Below the pieces are notes generated by a model that saw nothing but the letters and a program-made list of their open reading frames with translations, made no database searches and was not told the DNA's origin. From contig PXPT01000051.1 of the NCBI GenBank assembly GCA_003021505.1, positions 32,640-74,230 on the forward strand: a stretch of 41,591 bases of DNA, in the 5' to 3' direction. Source of the DNA: Cyanobacteria bacterium QS_4_48_99 (GTDB lineage Bacteria > Cyanobacteriota > Cyanobacteriia > Cyanobacteriales > Rubidibacteraceae). A program made the translations under genes and the position numbers. Each line of letters opens with the position of its first letter. The stretch's first letter is position 1. Positions 1 through 8,782 of this stretch are shown here, piece after piece.

Positions 1-1208
1 ACTGTAGTTGCCCCAGAATCAATCGCTGCCTGGATTGCCTTGGTGTCGTCTACTTCGTCGTCCGGTTGACCACCGAAATCCAACGGAGTTGCCCACTCAG
101 AGAGAGCGTCCCACTGAACCTTGGGTGTCTCTTCGATAGGCAGATTCAAGGACTCTTCCCGAGTGTCAAATAGGTGCTTGGGGTTTCGGTGAGAGAGCCA
201 TTGCTCGACCTCAGAAGCAGAAATCCCGGGCTCATTGCCTCGACCTTTGTCGTCATGCTTAACAGACGTTTCGTAACCGCTGGTAGTAAGGTTGCGCAGA
301 TACATGCTCTTCTGATTCCAGATGGCGGGCTTGCTGGAAGCTTTCCCTATTCCTGCCAAATTTGCATCAACCAGTACGACGTGGCTGGGGTTATCTTTCA
401 CGTTCTTGAGGGCGGGGACGGCGTTATTGCTTTTCAGCCCCCGAATGAAGGTCATCTGACCGTAATTTTCCCAGCCAAAAACGTTCTGGTTTTTGAGCGT
501 GACATCCTCAAAGGTGACGCTAGCAGTCTGCCAGTAAGTGCGGATGCCGATGTCAAAGCCATCGACGTGCAAGCCTCGCACTAGCAGGGGTCCGATTTCC
601 TCGGTGTAGCTCATATCCAAGCCGATTTTGCCCTGACAGTCTTCAGAAATAATCTTGACGTTGCGGATGCCGCCCTGGTTATTGGCGATGAATTGGATAC
701 CACTAGCACCTGGGTTGCCGCTTCCGGTATTAACGCTCAGGTTGCGAATGGCATTACGGAAGCGCTGGGCAGGAGCCTCGCCTGTCCAAATTACTGCTTT
801 AGGATGGTCTGGGTCTTGGTAGCCTGGAGCGCTGTCTTGGAGTTTAATAACTGCACCGTCTTGGCTTTGCCCCTGAACAATAGTGCGCTTCTGGTGCAAG
901 CCACCGCGATCGCCCTGGGGCCAATTCAATCTATCCGAAACTAGATAAGTCCCATTAGGTAGGTAAATGATGCGGTTGCCGTTGGCTTCTTGACTTAGCG
1001 CTCGCTGAATTGCAGTCGTATCATCCTTACCGTCATTGGGAATGGCGTTGTAGGGCGATTTAGTCACGTCGATAACGCCACTGTCGCTGGGGAAGACTAC
1101 ATTCTGAGCTGCTGACTCATCGGAACTCATTAGCAAGTTAGCGGTAGCAAACAGCAGACCAATGCCTACAATTGATAAGATTTTTTTGATCGGTTTGGAG
1201 ACAGACAC
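1..1208 (-). CDS. Secreted pectate-lyase-fold (beta-helix) protein, C-terminus cut by window edge
   Basis: This reading frame has no stop from 1208 to the left edge (over 400 codons). The N-terminus looks like a signal peptide: a basic stretch (KPIKK) and then a hydrophobic run ending near SSDESAAQ. Two stretches match the start of a Pectate_lyase_3 type right-handed beta-helix domain: YNAIPNDGKDDTTAIQRAL near residue 50 and DFGGQPDDEVDDTKAIQAAI near the truncated end. Proteins with two such halves resemble GH55-like or phage-tailspike-like polysaccharide-active proteins, so an exported polysaccharide-binding or -cleaving role is inferred. No catalytic residues can be assigned from the visible part. 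I chose GTG at 1208 because it places the signal peptide at the N-terminus. No good ribosome site precedes it, and an in-frame TAG at 1269-1271 blocks the ATG at 1307. The glycosyltransferase gene lies 174 nt upstream on the same strand. Confidence 0.75.
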   Translation of the reverse strand, partial: MSVSKPIKKILSIVGIGLLFATANLLMSSDESAAQNVVFPSDSGVIDVTKSPYNAIPNDGKDDTTAIQRALSQEANGNRIIYLPNGTYLVSDRLNWPQGDRGGLHQKRTIVQGQSQDGAVIKLQDSAPGYQDPDHPKAVIWTGEAPAQRFRNAIRNLSVNTGSGNPGASGIQFIANNQGGIRNVKIISEDCQGKIGLDMSYTEEIGPLLVRGLHVDGFDIGIRTYWQTASVTFEDVTLKNQNVFGWENYGQMTFIRGLKSNNAVPALKNVKDNPSHVVLVDANLAGIGKASSKPAIWNQKSMYLRNLTTSGYETSVKHDDKGRGNEPGISASEVEQWLSHRNPKHLFDTREESLNLPIEETPKVQWDALSEWATPLDFGGQPDDEVDDTKAIQAAIDSGATT

Positions 1209-1382
1209 AGGCTTTATTTTTGTCTGGGAAAGTATTGTTGTTACGCGAGCAATAATGATAATGTGATTCTATCCTTTCCTCAATGCAAGTGTCATCTTGT
1301 TCGCCATATTTAGACTAGAAAACGGGATTGATAAGGCTGATTAGGTATCGGTTCCAATAGTTTTATTAAACAATTTTATTTT

Positions 1383-2651
1383 CTATATATACTCAAAAAT
1401 TACACTTGCAAACCGTTCAGCGGAATTCTGTTGGGCAAATGATTTCATTTTGGTACGATCGCCAAACCGCTCTGGAGATTCCAGTAAGAATTGCTTCAAT
1501 CCCCTGGCAAGTTCGTCGGGCACAGTTGAATCAACCGCTAGACCAAGCTTGTACTGGTGAACAATTTCTCCCATCAATCCATAATTTGAACTCAAAACAG
1601 GTTTCTGGGCAGCCGCGGCTTGCAAGAGAATACCGCTCATGCCGACATGCCGCTGGTAAGGAGCTAGCACCACATCTGCTAACTGAAAATGCTCAAAAAC
1701 TTCTGGTTCTGGCATGTATTCGTATCGACGAATAATTTGTACAGGTTGGGACTGACAGACGGCTTCAATTTGGGATTCTAATGAGACTCTTCCTGTCGAG
1801 TTAGCTTGTCCGGCAAATACCAAACAGAGTTTCTGGCAAAGCGGCGCTGGTAAGATTGATACCGCTTCTAGCAGTTGAGAAACGCCTTTACGGGGATTAG
1901 TTAATCCCCCGAATAACAGAAAAATTTGCCGACTAGGATCGATACCCAATTTTTCTCTGAGTTTTTCTACCTGAACCTCCGAATTGTTGCTGATTTCGAC
2001 TGGATCTGGTAAATGTATGGCTTTGACTCTACTCTGAAACTGATCAATATATTTGACCACAAACGGATCGAGGCAAAATAGCGTGTGAAGTTGGGGATGG
2101 CGAAGAACTTGAGACAGGAGAAGCTTCTCTCGCCATTGCTGCAAGCGATCTTTCCAGGAGGGAATATAGCTGGCAAAATCACTGTAGTGAAATGTCGGTC
2201 GGAAATAAATACCTGAAAATGGACAAGGTAGCTTTGCCCCTAAAGCCAGTGGTAACTGACGAGTGTCGAAGTAAGTAATTAGGCAGTGAGTGGCTTCTAA
2301 GCGAGTTGCGTACTTACGCAGGATTTGCCACTCCTCGAAAGTACGGGAAGCCCGACTAATGCGAGATTTTCTAGAACTAAGACTCGCTTGTTCTTCTGGG
2401 GCGATCGCCCTAAAGTTAACATTTTGCCCGCCGTTCCACTCCAAATCCACCACATCAGCGTGTTGCTGCATGAACTGTGGAGAAACAACGATATCTAAGC
2501 TTCCTGGTAGTTCGTGTTTTTGCCAATATTTAACTAAATGCTTGATGTAGGCGGGATAGTGTCCTCCCACCGAAAGTTCAAACAACAAAATCTTGCGATC
2601 GCTGCTTGATTTTTTGATCTCAGAAGAAGAAACAGTATTCTTGCTTGGCAT
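1383..2651 (-). CDS. GT-B fold glycosyltransferase, family 4-like
   Basis: A 422-residue protein with the two-domain pattern of GT4 glycosyltransferases, which move a sugar from an NDP-sugar to a glycan or lipid acceptor. The N-terminal half begins after a Ser/Lys-rich leader with KILLFELSVGGHYPAYIKHL, a Rossmann-like opening with a glycine-rich turn. The C-terminal half starts near residue 240 with IFLLFGGLTNPRKGVSQLLE. It includes YEYMPEPEVFEHFQLADVVLAPY and then GMSGILLQAAAAQKPVLSSN, where the usual E-x7-E donor-site motif is replaced by a weaker Gln/Ala-rich version. Acceptor and donor cannot be read from the sequence. It lies upstream of the secreted beta-helix protein on the same strand, which suggests exopolysaccharide or cell-surface work. 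Start at ATG 2651 with a GAGG about 11 nt upstream. Confidence 0.8.
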   Translation of the reverse strand: MPSKNTVSSSEIKKSSSDRKILLFELSVGGHYPAYIKHLVKYWQKHELPGSLDIVVSPQFMQQHADVVDLEWNGGQNVNFRAIAPEEQASLSSRKSRISRASRTFEEWQILRKYATRLEATHCLITYFDTRQLPLALGAKLPCPFSGIYFRPTFHYSDFASYIPSWKDRLQQWREKLLLSQVLRHPQLHTLFCLDPFVVKYIDQFQSRVKAIHLPDPVEISNNSEVQVEKLREKLGIDPSRQIFLLFGGLTNPRKGVSQLLEAVSILPAPLCQKLCLVFAGQANSTGRVSLESQIEAVCQSQPVQIIRRYEYMPEPEVFEHFQLADVVLAPYQRHVGMSGILLQAAAAQKPVLSSNYGLMGEIVHQYKLGLAVDSTVPDELARGLKQFLLESPERFGDRTKMKSFAQQNSAERFASVIFEYI

Positions 2652-3147
2652 TTATTTATCAGTCCTCGAATTGACTATTTTTATCTAAAAATCGAACCGA
2701 TTTAGTCGATTGACTGATTAGGTTTCTGGAAACAACCATCATGGGGTTGATATACGAAAAATAAATAGAGCAGCAGGTGCATGCTTAGGCAAGATTAACT
2801 TAAAATTATCAAAAAATCAAACATCAAAACGGTCAGGCGGAATTGTAATGATGGACACCATCAAGCTTCTCCCAGCCATAGCGTTTCAGTAGGGAAATTG
2901 TGAGCATTATCACTTCCAATCCAGTAAAGCATCACTTCCACTCCAAAAAAGTAAAGGTAGGCTGGATTAACCGAAACCATCACCTCAAGTGTCTGTCAAA
3001 GCTTTATCATCAACTTATAGCAGTTCTCACTTAAGTAAAGTACACCTGAAGTCCACTCTGACTAGTGATCGCATTCTGAATTTGTACCTTATGAGTCTAA
3101 GAACCGCTATATTTTTTCTCTACACGATTGGAGCTAAATCGTTACTG
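2652..3147. other. Intergenic region between divergent genes, with imperfect tandem repeat
   Basis: About 500 nt separate the minus-strand glycosyltransferase from the plus-strand acyltransferase, so promoters for both should lie here. Around 2909-2956 an ATCACTTCCA-type unit occurs twice about 22 nt apart, each followed by a TCCA and a GTAAAG. The plus-strand frame stays open from 2989 (GTG). That 53-codon extension has no family similarity I recognise, so I treat it as leader sequence. I see no RNA gene. Confidence 0.4.
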
Positions 3148-3966
3148 ATGGAATTTCAGAGTATCAGCGACCAGTTTAATGCCCAGTTCAGCCTCGTTGT
3201 TGCCAACACCCCTGAACTATTAGAAGAAGTTTTCAAGATTCGCTACCAAGTTTACTGCCAAGAACTCCATTATGAACCTATAGAAAATTTTCCCGATGGC
3301 ATGGAAAAGGATATTTATGACTGCCGCTCCCTCCACTGCCTTTTGAAGCATCTGAAGAGCGGAATGTATGCTGGTTGTGTTCGTCTAGTGCTTGCTGATC
3401 CGCAACATCCAGAAGAAGCTTTTCCTTTTGAGAAAGTTTGCCGTGATGCCTTATGGAGAGGACAAAATGGACAGGCGGACAAGGTTTCTCTTTTGTCTGC
3501 TATACCTTTGAGAAGTTCTTGCGGTGAGGTTTCCCGATTAGCTGTTAGAGGTGAATTTCGCAAACGTAAAGGAGAATTCCAAACACCAACAGGGGTATCA
3601 TGGCACCAGTCTCTGAATGATGAGAACGAGAGGCGAGGCTTTCCTCTCATTGCCCTCAGTCTTTGCTTGGCAGCTACTAGTATTGCCCTAAAGAGTGGTA
3701 CTGACCCAGTATATACCCTAATGGAAGCAAAGCTAGAACGTCACCTGAGGCGCTACGGGATGCCCTTTCAACAAGTTGGTGATTTTGTAGACCATCATGG
3801 TCAACGGGGAACTTTCATGATTACTCGAGAAATGGTTTGCAATAGCCTGAGTTCCCATTTACGTGATTTACTTCAAACGATCAGCTCTCAAATCAAAATG
3901 TCTGATGTGCATCTATCTAGTGTCGATATGCCGTCACCAACTTCGGCAGGAAAACTCCGGCTTTAG
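3148..3966 (+). CDS. PEP-CTERM/exosortase-associated acyltransferase (LuxI-like GNAT fold)
   Basis: From ATG 3148 the protein is 272 residues and opens with the layout of autoinducer-synthase-like acyltransferases: VFKIRYQVYCQELHYEP about 30 residues in (compare the RYxVYxxE of LuxI/FeeM relatives). It continues with a beta strand AGCVRLVL and then CGEVSRLAVRGEFRKR, the expected S-R-L-x-V block. The C-terminal half (TLMEAKLERHLRRYGMPFQQVG) fits the same family. Exosortase-system members are thought to attach acyl chains to small amines or amino acids, and relatives make N-acyl amino acids. The substrate here is unknown. The frame is open back to GTG 2989, but the ATG fits the family N-terminus better. 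It lies opposite a glycosyltransferase and a secreted beta-helix protein and 117 nt before an FAD oxidoreductase, which suggests an extracellular-matrix or signalling context. Confidence 0.75.
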   Translation: MEFQSISDQFNAQFSLVVANTPELLEEVFKIRYQVYCQELHYEPIENFPDGMEKDIYDCRSLHCLLKHLKSGMYAGCVRLVLADPQHPEEAFPFEKVCRDALWRGQNGQADKVSLLSAIPLRSSCGEVSRLAVRGEFRKRKGEFQTPTGVSWHQSLNDENERRGFPLIALSLCLAATSIALKSGTDPVYTLMEAKLERHLRRYGMPFQQVGDFVDHHGQRGTFMITREMVCNSLSSHLRDLLQTISSQIKMSDVHLSSVDMPSPTSAGKLRL

Positions 3967-4083
3967 TATATCAACGGAGGTGAGACCTAGTTGAGCTAGG
4001 ACTTACGCAATTACGTCTTGCACTCAACCCTGTCAGGCATCCTGTTATTTTTAGGGCGGAGAAGAAATCAATTGTTAAGAGAA

Positions 4084-5688
4084 ATGGGCGAAATTAGCGC
4101 ACTCGAAGCTTGGAGTAAAATTCTGGGGAAAAAGAACATCCTGAGCGAAAATTCCGCCTTGGATGATGCCCAAACGGCAACATTTTTCACGCAGCAGCAG
4201 ATTCGTGCCATTCTACAGCCTGCCAACTGCCAAGAGGTTCAGGAGTGTTTGAAAATTGCCAATCAGTTTGGCATCGCCTTGTATCCAATCAGCCGTGGCA
4301 AGAACTGGGGTTATGGTTCCCGAGTGCCAGTGCAGGATGGGTGTGCACTTTTGGATTTAGCCAGGTTGAATCAGATTATCGACTTTGATGAGAATCTCGC
4401 TTATGTCACAGTTGAGCCAGGGGTAACTCAGCGCCAGCTTTACCAGTTTTTGCAAAAGCGCTCCTCGGGCTTATGGATGGATGCTACCGGTTCAAGCCCA
4501 GATAGCAGCCTGATTGGCAACACCATGGAGCGAGGATTTGGGCATACTCCCTACGGAGATCATTTTGCCCACGTTTGTGGTTTGGAAGTGGTGTTACCGA
4601 CAGGGGAGTGCGTGCATACAGGCTTTGGACGATTCCCTGATGCTAAAGCTGCGTCCCTTTATCGCTGGGGAGTGGGACCTTACCTGGATGGTTTATTCTC
4701 CCAGTCTAACTTCGGTGTAGTAACGAAGATGACCATGTGGCTGATGCCAGCTCCGGAGTCTTTTCAAGCTTTCTACTTTAGTGTTGAGACCGAAAGCCAA
4801 CTTGCCGAACTGGTGAATGCCCTGCGTCCGCTACGACTGAATGGAACAATTAAAAGTGCCGTTCACATTGGCAACGATTACAAGGTTCTTGCTGGCATCC
4901 GGCAGTATCCTTGGCAGGAAGCAGGGGGTAAAACACCGCTGCCGCCAGAAGTGATGGCTGATTTCGCCAAAGCTTGGGATTTTGGAACATGGAACGGTTC
5001 GGGGGGACTCTATGGCACTCGCAAACAGGTTGCTGAAGCCCGCAGATTGGTCAAACAAGCCCTAAAAGGCAAGGTTTCAAAATTGCAGTTTCTAGATGAC
5101 CGCAAGCTGCAACTGGCGCAAAAGCTGGCCAAGCCTTATCGGTGGGCAACTGGATTAAATTTACCGGAAATGCTGAAGCTGGTTCGACCTGTCTATGGTT
5201 TGATGAAAGGCATTCCCACCGAGAGTCAGTTGAAAAGCACCTATTGGCGCAAGCAGTCGCCTATTCCGGAACATATGAACCCTGACCGGGACAGTTGCGG
5301 TTTGATTTGGTGTGCCCCTGTCGCACCACTGGATGGGCAGCACGCAGTTGCAATCAACCAGATTGTTACTGAGACGCTGACAGCTCACCAACTCGAACCC
5401 CAAATTTCCATGACGATGCTGACGGAACGATGCCTAGGCTGCGTTGTCTCCATCGCCTATGACAGAGACGTAGTTGGGGAAGATGAGCGGGCAATGGCGG
5501 GCTACGAAGACTTGACCCTGAAGCTCACTCAAGCAGGATACTACCCTTATCGACTAGGAATCCATTCAATGGAGATTCTCGCCCAAGCTGAAGATAGCTA
5601 TCAGGATTTGTTGGAGCGCATTAAGCATACCCTCGATCCCAATCAAGTTTTGGCTCCTGGAAGGTATTCTGGTAAGCAGGGGGAGTGA
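4084..5688 (+). CDS. FAD-linked oxidoreductase of the VAO/PCMH (FAD_binding_4) type
   Basis: A 534-residue flavoprotein. The N-terminal FAD domain shows ALYPISRGKNWGYGSRVP, then LAYVTVEPGVTQRQLYQFL and DATGSSPDSSLIGNTMERGFG, the glycine/serine-rich loop that holds the FAD pyrophosphate. SNFGVVTKMTMWLMPAPE closes the domain. The C-terminal half fits a substrate-binding cap, ending in LDPNQVLAPGRYS, typical of glycolate-oxidase, vanillyl-alcohol-oxidase and p-cresol-methylhydroxylase relatives. Such enzymes oxidise phenols, alcohols or hydroxy acids; I cannot name the substrate. I chose ATG 4084 over TTG 4018 because the upstream 22 residues look non-conserved and lie in a dispersed-repeat-like stretch (GGACTTACGCA just before 4018). 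Same strand as the acyltransferase, so co-transcription is possible. Confidence 0.75.
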   Translation: MGEISALEAWSKILGKKNILSENSALDDAQTATFFTQQQIRAILQPANCQEVQECLKIANQFGIALYPISRGKNWGYGSRVPVQDGCALLDLARLNQIIDFDENLAYVTVEPGVTQRQLYQFLQKRSSGLWMDATGSSPDSSLIGNTMERGFGHTPYGDHFAHVCGLEVVLPTGECVHTGFGRFPDAKAASLYRWGVGPYLDGLFSQSNFGVVTKMTMWLMPAPESFQAFYFSVETESQLAELVNALRPLRLNGTIKSAVHIGNDYKVLAGIRQYPWQEAGGKTPLPPEVMADFAKAWDFGTWNGSGGLYGTRKQVAEARRLVKQALKGKVSKLQFLDDRKLQLAQKLAKPYRWATGLNLPEMLKLVRPVYGLMKGIPTESQLKSTYWRKQSPIPEHMNPDRDSCGLIWCAPVAPLDGQHAVAINQIVTETLTAHQLEPQISMTMLTERCLGCVVSIAYDRDVVGEDERAMAGYEDLTLKLTQAGYYPYRLGIHSMEILAQAEDSYQDLLERIKHTLDPNQVLAPGRYSGKQGE

Positions 5689-5870
5689 GAGTCAAAAGCG
5701 GATTTGGGGACTTGCTGAGAGTAGCAATTCCAGCAAGGGCAAAGCTCCAAGTGAGGAATGATGAGAGTCGCTTCGCTCCAAATGCAAAATTTAAGAAATG
5801 CCAAATTTAAGGATATCAATTTTGAATTTTTAATTTCTAATTTTTAATTGTTTGTTCCCGCGTCTTTCTC

Positions 5871-5885
5871 CCCCTGCTCCTCTGC
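5871..5885 (-). repeat. Dispersed GCAGAGGAGCAGGGG repeat
   Basis: The complement reads GCAGAGGAGCAGGGG. The same 15-mer occurs inside menE at 40233-40247, and a permuted form lies at 30145-30163. It lies next to an AT-rich TTTTTAATTTCTAATTTTTAA stretch (5828-5850) of a type also found near 25800 and 36045. The whole 5689-5954 spacer appears to be repeat-derived, with no gene in it. Confidence 0.6.
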
Positions 5886-5954
5886 AACTTTCCATTAAGG
5901 TTATGCCCTCACGCTAGCCTAAATGTAAGAGTCACTACAAGAAAGCCATTAAAG

Positions 5955-8060
5955 ATGACAAGCGCGACAACGATAGATAATCCTCTACTCATCGGCGAAG
6001 GACTTCCTCCTTTTGAAGCGATTCAACCGGAACACGTGGTTCCGGGAATGACGCAGCTTTTGGCAGAGTTAGAGGAAGAACTTGCTCATTTAGAGGCTAA
6101 TGTTACTCCTACCTGGGGTGGCTTGGTCGAACCGCTTACCCAGATTGAAGAGCGCCTCACTTGGAGTTGGGGCGTTGTTAGCCACCTGATGGGCGTTCAA
6201 AACAGCTCCCAACTGCGGGAGGCATACGAAACAATGCAGCCGCAGGTAGTCGAGTTTGGCAATAAACTCAGTCAAAGTAAGCCGCTTTATGAGGCGTTTA
6301 AAGCACTGCGAGAAGGGAAAAACTGGAATACCCTAGATCCAGCGCAGCAACGGATTGTGGAAGCTGCTATCCAGGATGCAGAGCTTTCTGGTGTGGGATT
6401 GGAAGGAGAGAAGCGATCGCGCTTCAACGAAATTCAACTTCAGTTGGCAGAGCTTTCCACTAAATTTTCTAACCACGTTCTCGACGCCACCAAAGCCTTT
6501 AAATTGAAGCTAACTAGTAAAGAGGAAGTGGAAGGTTTACCAGAGAATGCCCTCTCTTTAGCTGCTCAAACTGCGCGTAGTGAGGGTGATCCAGAGGCAA
6601 CGCCGGAAAATGGTCCCTGGGTAATCACTTTAGATATCCCTAGTTTTCTCCCCTTCATGAAGCACAGTCGGCGGCAGGATTTGCGAGAAAAGGTCTACAG
6701 AGCCTTGATTACCCGTGCCTCTAGTGGGGAGTGGGATAATACTCCCATCGTGGAGCGGATATTAGCGCTGCGTCAAGAAAAAGCTGCTATGCTAGGCTTT
6801 GACAGTTATGCCCGGTTGAGCCTAGCCAAGAAAATGGCTCCTGATGTGGAGACGGTGGAGAAGCTGCTAGAGGAATTACGCAGTGTCAGTTACGATGCTG
6901 CTGCTCAGGAATTCGAGGAGTTGAAAGCTTTTGCTGCTTCTAAGGGGGCACCAGAAGCGGACGATTTGAAGCATTGGGATATCCGGTTTTGGGCAGAACG
7001 GCAGCGAGAAGAGAAGTTTGCTTTTAGTGCTGAGGAGTTGCGCCCTTACTTTCCACTTGACCAGGTTTTAGAAGGATTGTTTGGTTTAGCGAAGCGGCTC
7101 TTTAGTGTCACGATCACACCTGCTGATGGTCAAGCCCCGGTTTGGCATGAAGATGTGCGCTATTTTCAGATTACCAATGAGGCAGGGGAAGCGATCGCTC
7201 ATTTCTATCTTGACCCCTATTCTCGTCCTGGGGAAAAACGCGGTGGAGCCTGGATGGATGAGTGCATCAATCGCGCCCAAATCACGGATGAATTAGGGAG
7301 GGTAACGACTCGTTTGCCTGTTGCCTATCTCAACTGCAATCAAACCCCTCCTGTGGATGGGCAACCCAGCCTGATGACTTTCGAGGATGTGGAAACTCTC
7401 TTCCACGAGTTTGGTCACGGTTTACAGCACATGCTTACTCGGGTAGACTATCCTGGAGCAGCAGGGATCAACAATGTGGAGTGGGATGCAGTGGAGCTAC
7501 CCAGCCAGTTTATGGAAAACTGGTGCTACAATCGCCCCACCCTGTTTTCAATGGCAAAACATTACCAAACGGGTGAACCATTGCCAGAGCATTACTATCA
7601 GAAACTTCTGGCGGCGCGGAATTACATGAGCGGCTCTGGGATGCTGCGGCAGTTGCATTTTAGTTTCCTCGATTTGGAACTGCACCACCGCTATCAGCCT
7701 GGTGGTGAGGAAACCGCAGTGGACGTGCGCGATCGCATTGCCCAAACAACGGCGATTATGCAACCATTGCCCGAAGATGCCTTCCTCTGCTCCTTTGGAC
7801 ATATTTTTGCAGGGGGATATGCCGCTGGATATTACAGCTACAAGTGGGCGGAAGTGCTGAGTGCCGATGCCTTTGCTGCTTTTGAGGATGTGGGATTAGA
7901 AGATGAAGACGCGATCGCCTCTACCGGAAAACGCTTCCGAGATACTGTCCTCGCCCTGGGCGGCAGTCGCGCTCCTATGGAGGTTTTCAAAGCTTTCCGA
8001 GGTCGGGAACCTCAAACTGAACCTTTGCTAAAACACAGCGGTTTGCTCACTGCGACATAG
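5955..8060 (+). CDS. prlC: M3 family oligopeptidase A
   Basis: A 701-residue zinc metallopeptidase of the thimet-oligopeptidase family; OpdA/PrlC members are about 680 residues. The zinc motif HEFGH is at residues 484-488, and the third ligand is expected at the Glu of DAVELPSQF near residue 514. The C-terminal part GYYSYKWAEVLSADAFAAF is highly typical. These cytosolic enzymes cut short peptides, including released signal peptides and targeting peptides. The N-terminus (NPLLIGEGLPPFEAIQPEHV) matches the family opening, which supports ATG 5955. It stands alone on the plus strand and ends convergently with plastocyanin, 111 nt away. Confidence 0.93.
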   Translation: MTSATTIDNPLLIGEGLPPFEAIQPEHVVPGMTQLLAELEEELAHLEANVTPTWGGLVEPLTQIEERLTWSWGVVSHLMGVQNSSQLREAYETMQPQVVEFGNKLSQSKPLYEAFKALREGKNWNTLDPAQQRIVEAAIQDAELSGVGLEGEKRSRFNEIQLQLAELSTKFSNHVLDATKAFKLKLTSKEEVEGLPENALSLAAQTARSEGDPEATPENGPWVITLDIPSFLPFMKHSRRQDLREKVYRALITRASSGEWDNTPIVERILALRQEKAAMLGFDSYARLSLAKKMAPDVETVEKLLEELRSVSYDAAAQEFEELKAFAASKGAPEADDLKHWDIRFWAERQREEKFAFSAEELRPYFPLDQVLEGLFGLAKRLFSVTITPADGQAPVWHEDVRYFQITNEAGEAIAHFYLDPYSRPGEKRGGAWMDECINRAQITDELGRVTTRLPVAYLNCNQTPPVDGQPSLMTFEDVETLFHEFGHGLQHMLTRVDYPGAAGINNVEWDAVELPSQFMENWCYNRPTLFSMAKHYQTGEPLPEHYYQKLLAARNYMSGSGMLRQLHFSFLDLELHHRYQPGGEETAVDVRDRIAQTTAIMQPLPEDAFLCSFGHIFAGGYAAGYYSYKWAEVLSADAFAAFEDVGLEDEDAIASTGKRFRDTVLALGGSRAPMEVFKAFRGREPQTEPLLKHSGLLTAT

Positions 8061-8171
8061 GTAAAGGGGAGATGGGGGTAGACAAGGAAGAAGCGCTATC
8101 TCCCTGGTCTACTTTGTATGGGCGATCCGGCTGGTCGCGCGTACTTTCTCCCCATCTATTTCAACTAGAAA

Positions 8172-8591
8172 CTAATCCTCGACAATGACTTCGCCAGTCA
8201 TGCCAGCACCACGGTGAGGGGTGCAGTAATACGGATAGACACCAGCGGGAGCGTCTTCTGGGAAAGTTGTTTTGAAAGAGTCACCAGGAGCATAAGCAAA
8301 CTGCTGGTGAGAGAACTCTTTCGCGAGTGCCTTGTTACCCTGTGGGACTTTATCTCCCTCGAAGACAACGTTGTGAGGTGGGATTTTGTTCATTACCCAC
8401 TTGACTGTGTCACCTGGCTTAATGTTCACAGTCTCAGGGACGAAGGCAGTTTGCCCGGTATCCGCACCCATTTTTACTTCGTAGGTTGCTGCGGTTGCAG
8501 GATCTGCTGACAAGGCGAAACTGGCTACAGTCATCAAGATTGTAGACAGTAGTAAACCGATTTGGCGTGGAATCAAGGTTCTAAATTTCAT
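8172..8591 (-). CDS. petE: Plastocyanin precursor
   Basis: A 139-residue precursor with a signal peptide of about 34 residues ending ADPATA before ATYEVKMGAD, leaving a mature lumenal protein of 105 residues. The type I copper ligands are H73 (PPHNVVF), C123, H126 and M131 (YYCTPHRGAGM). It carries electrons from cytochrome b6f to photosystem I in the thylakoid lumen. It lies 191 nt downstream of a ferredoxin gene on the same strand. In many cyanobacteria petE is copper-regulated, but I see no operator I can assign. Confidence 0.97.
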   Translation of the reverse strand: MKFRTLIPRQIGLLLSTILMTVASFALSADPATAATYEVKMGADTGQTAFVPETVNIKPGDTVKWVMNKIPPHNVVFEGDKVPQGNKALAKEFSHQQFAYAPGDSFKTTFPEDAPAGVYPYYCTPHRGAGMTGEVIVED

Positions 8592-8706
8592 AAATTTCTC
8601 AGCAAAATTCGTGCTATTCCTCCATTATCCTACTAAATCAACTGGAGAATTCAGCAATTTTTTTAATACAGCCCGGTATGAGTTCCTTCTCAACAGTGCA
8701 GGATTC

Positions 8707-8724
8707 CCTAGCCCTATAGCTAGG
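8707..8724. other. Small hairpin in the ferredoxin-petE spacer
   Basis: CCTAGC and GCTAGG form a perfect 6-bp stem around a 6-nt loop (CCTATA). There is no adjacent T-run on the minus strand, so it is not a convincing terminator. It could be an RNA-processing or stability element between the two electron-carrier genes. Confidence 0.35.
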
Positions 8725-8782
8725 TATGGAACCTTTAGCAGGGCTGGGCTAAAATTGGCAGTGGCTGGCTAGTACACTTGCA

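Noticed and set aside
174-944. Two plus-strand frames (174-584 and 693-944)
   Set aside because: They are shadows of the minus-strand pectate-lyase-fold gene, whose frame is open from 1208 to the window edge and has clear family motifs.
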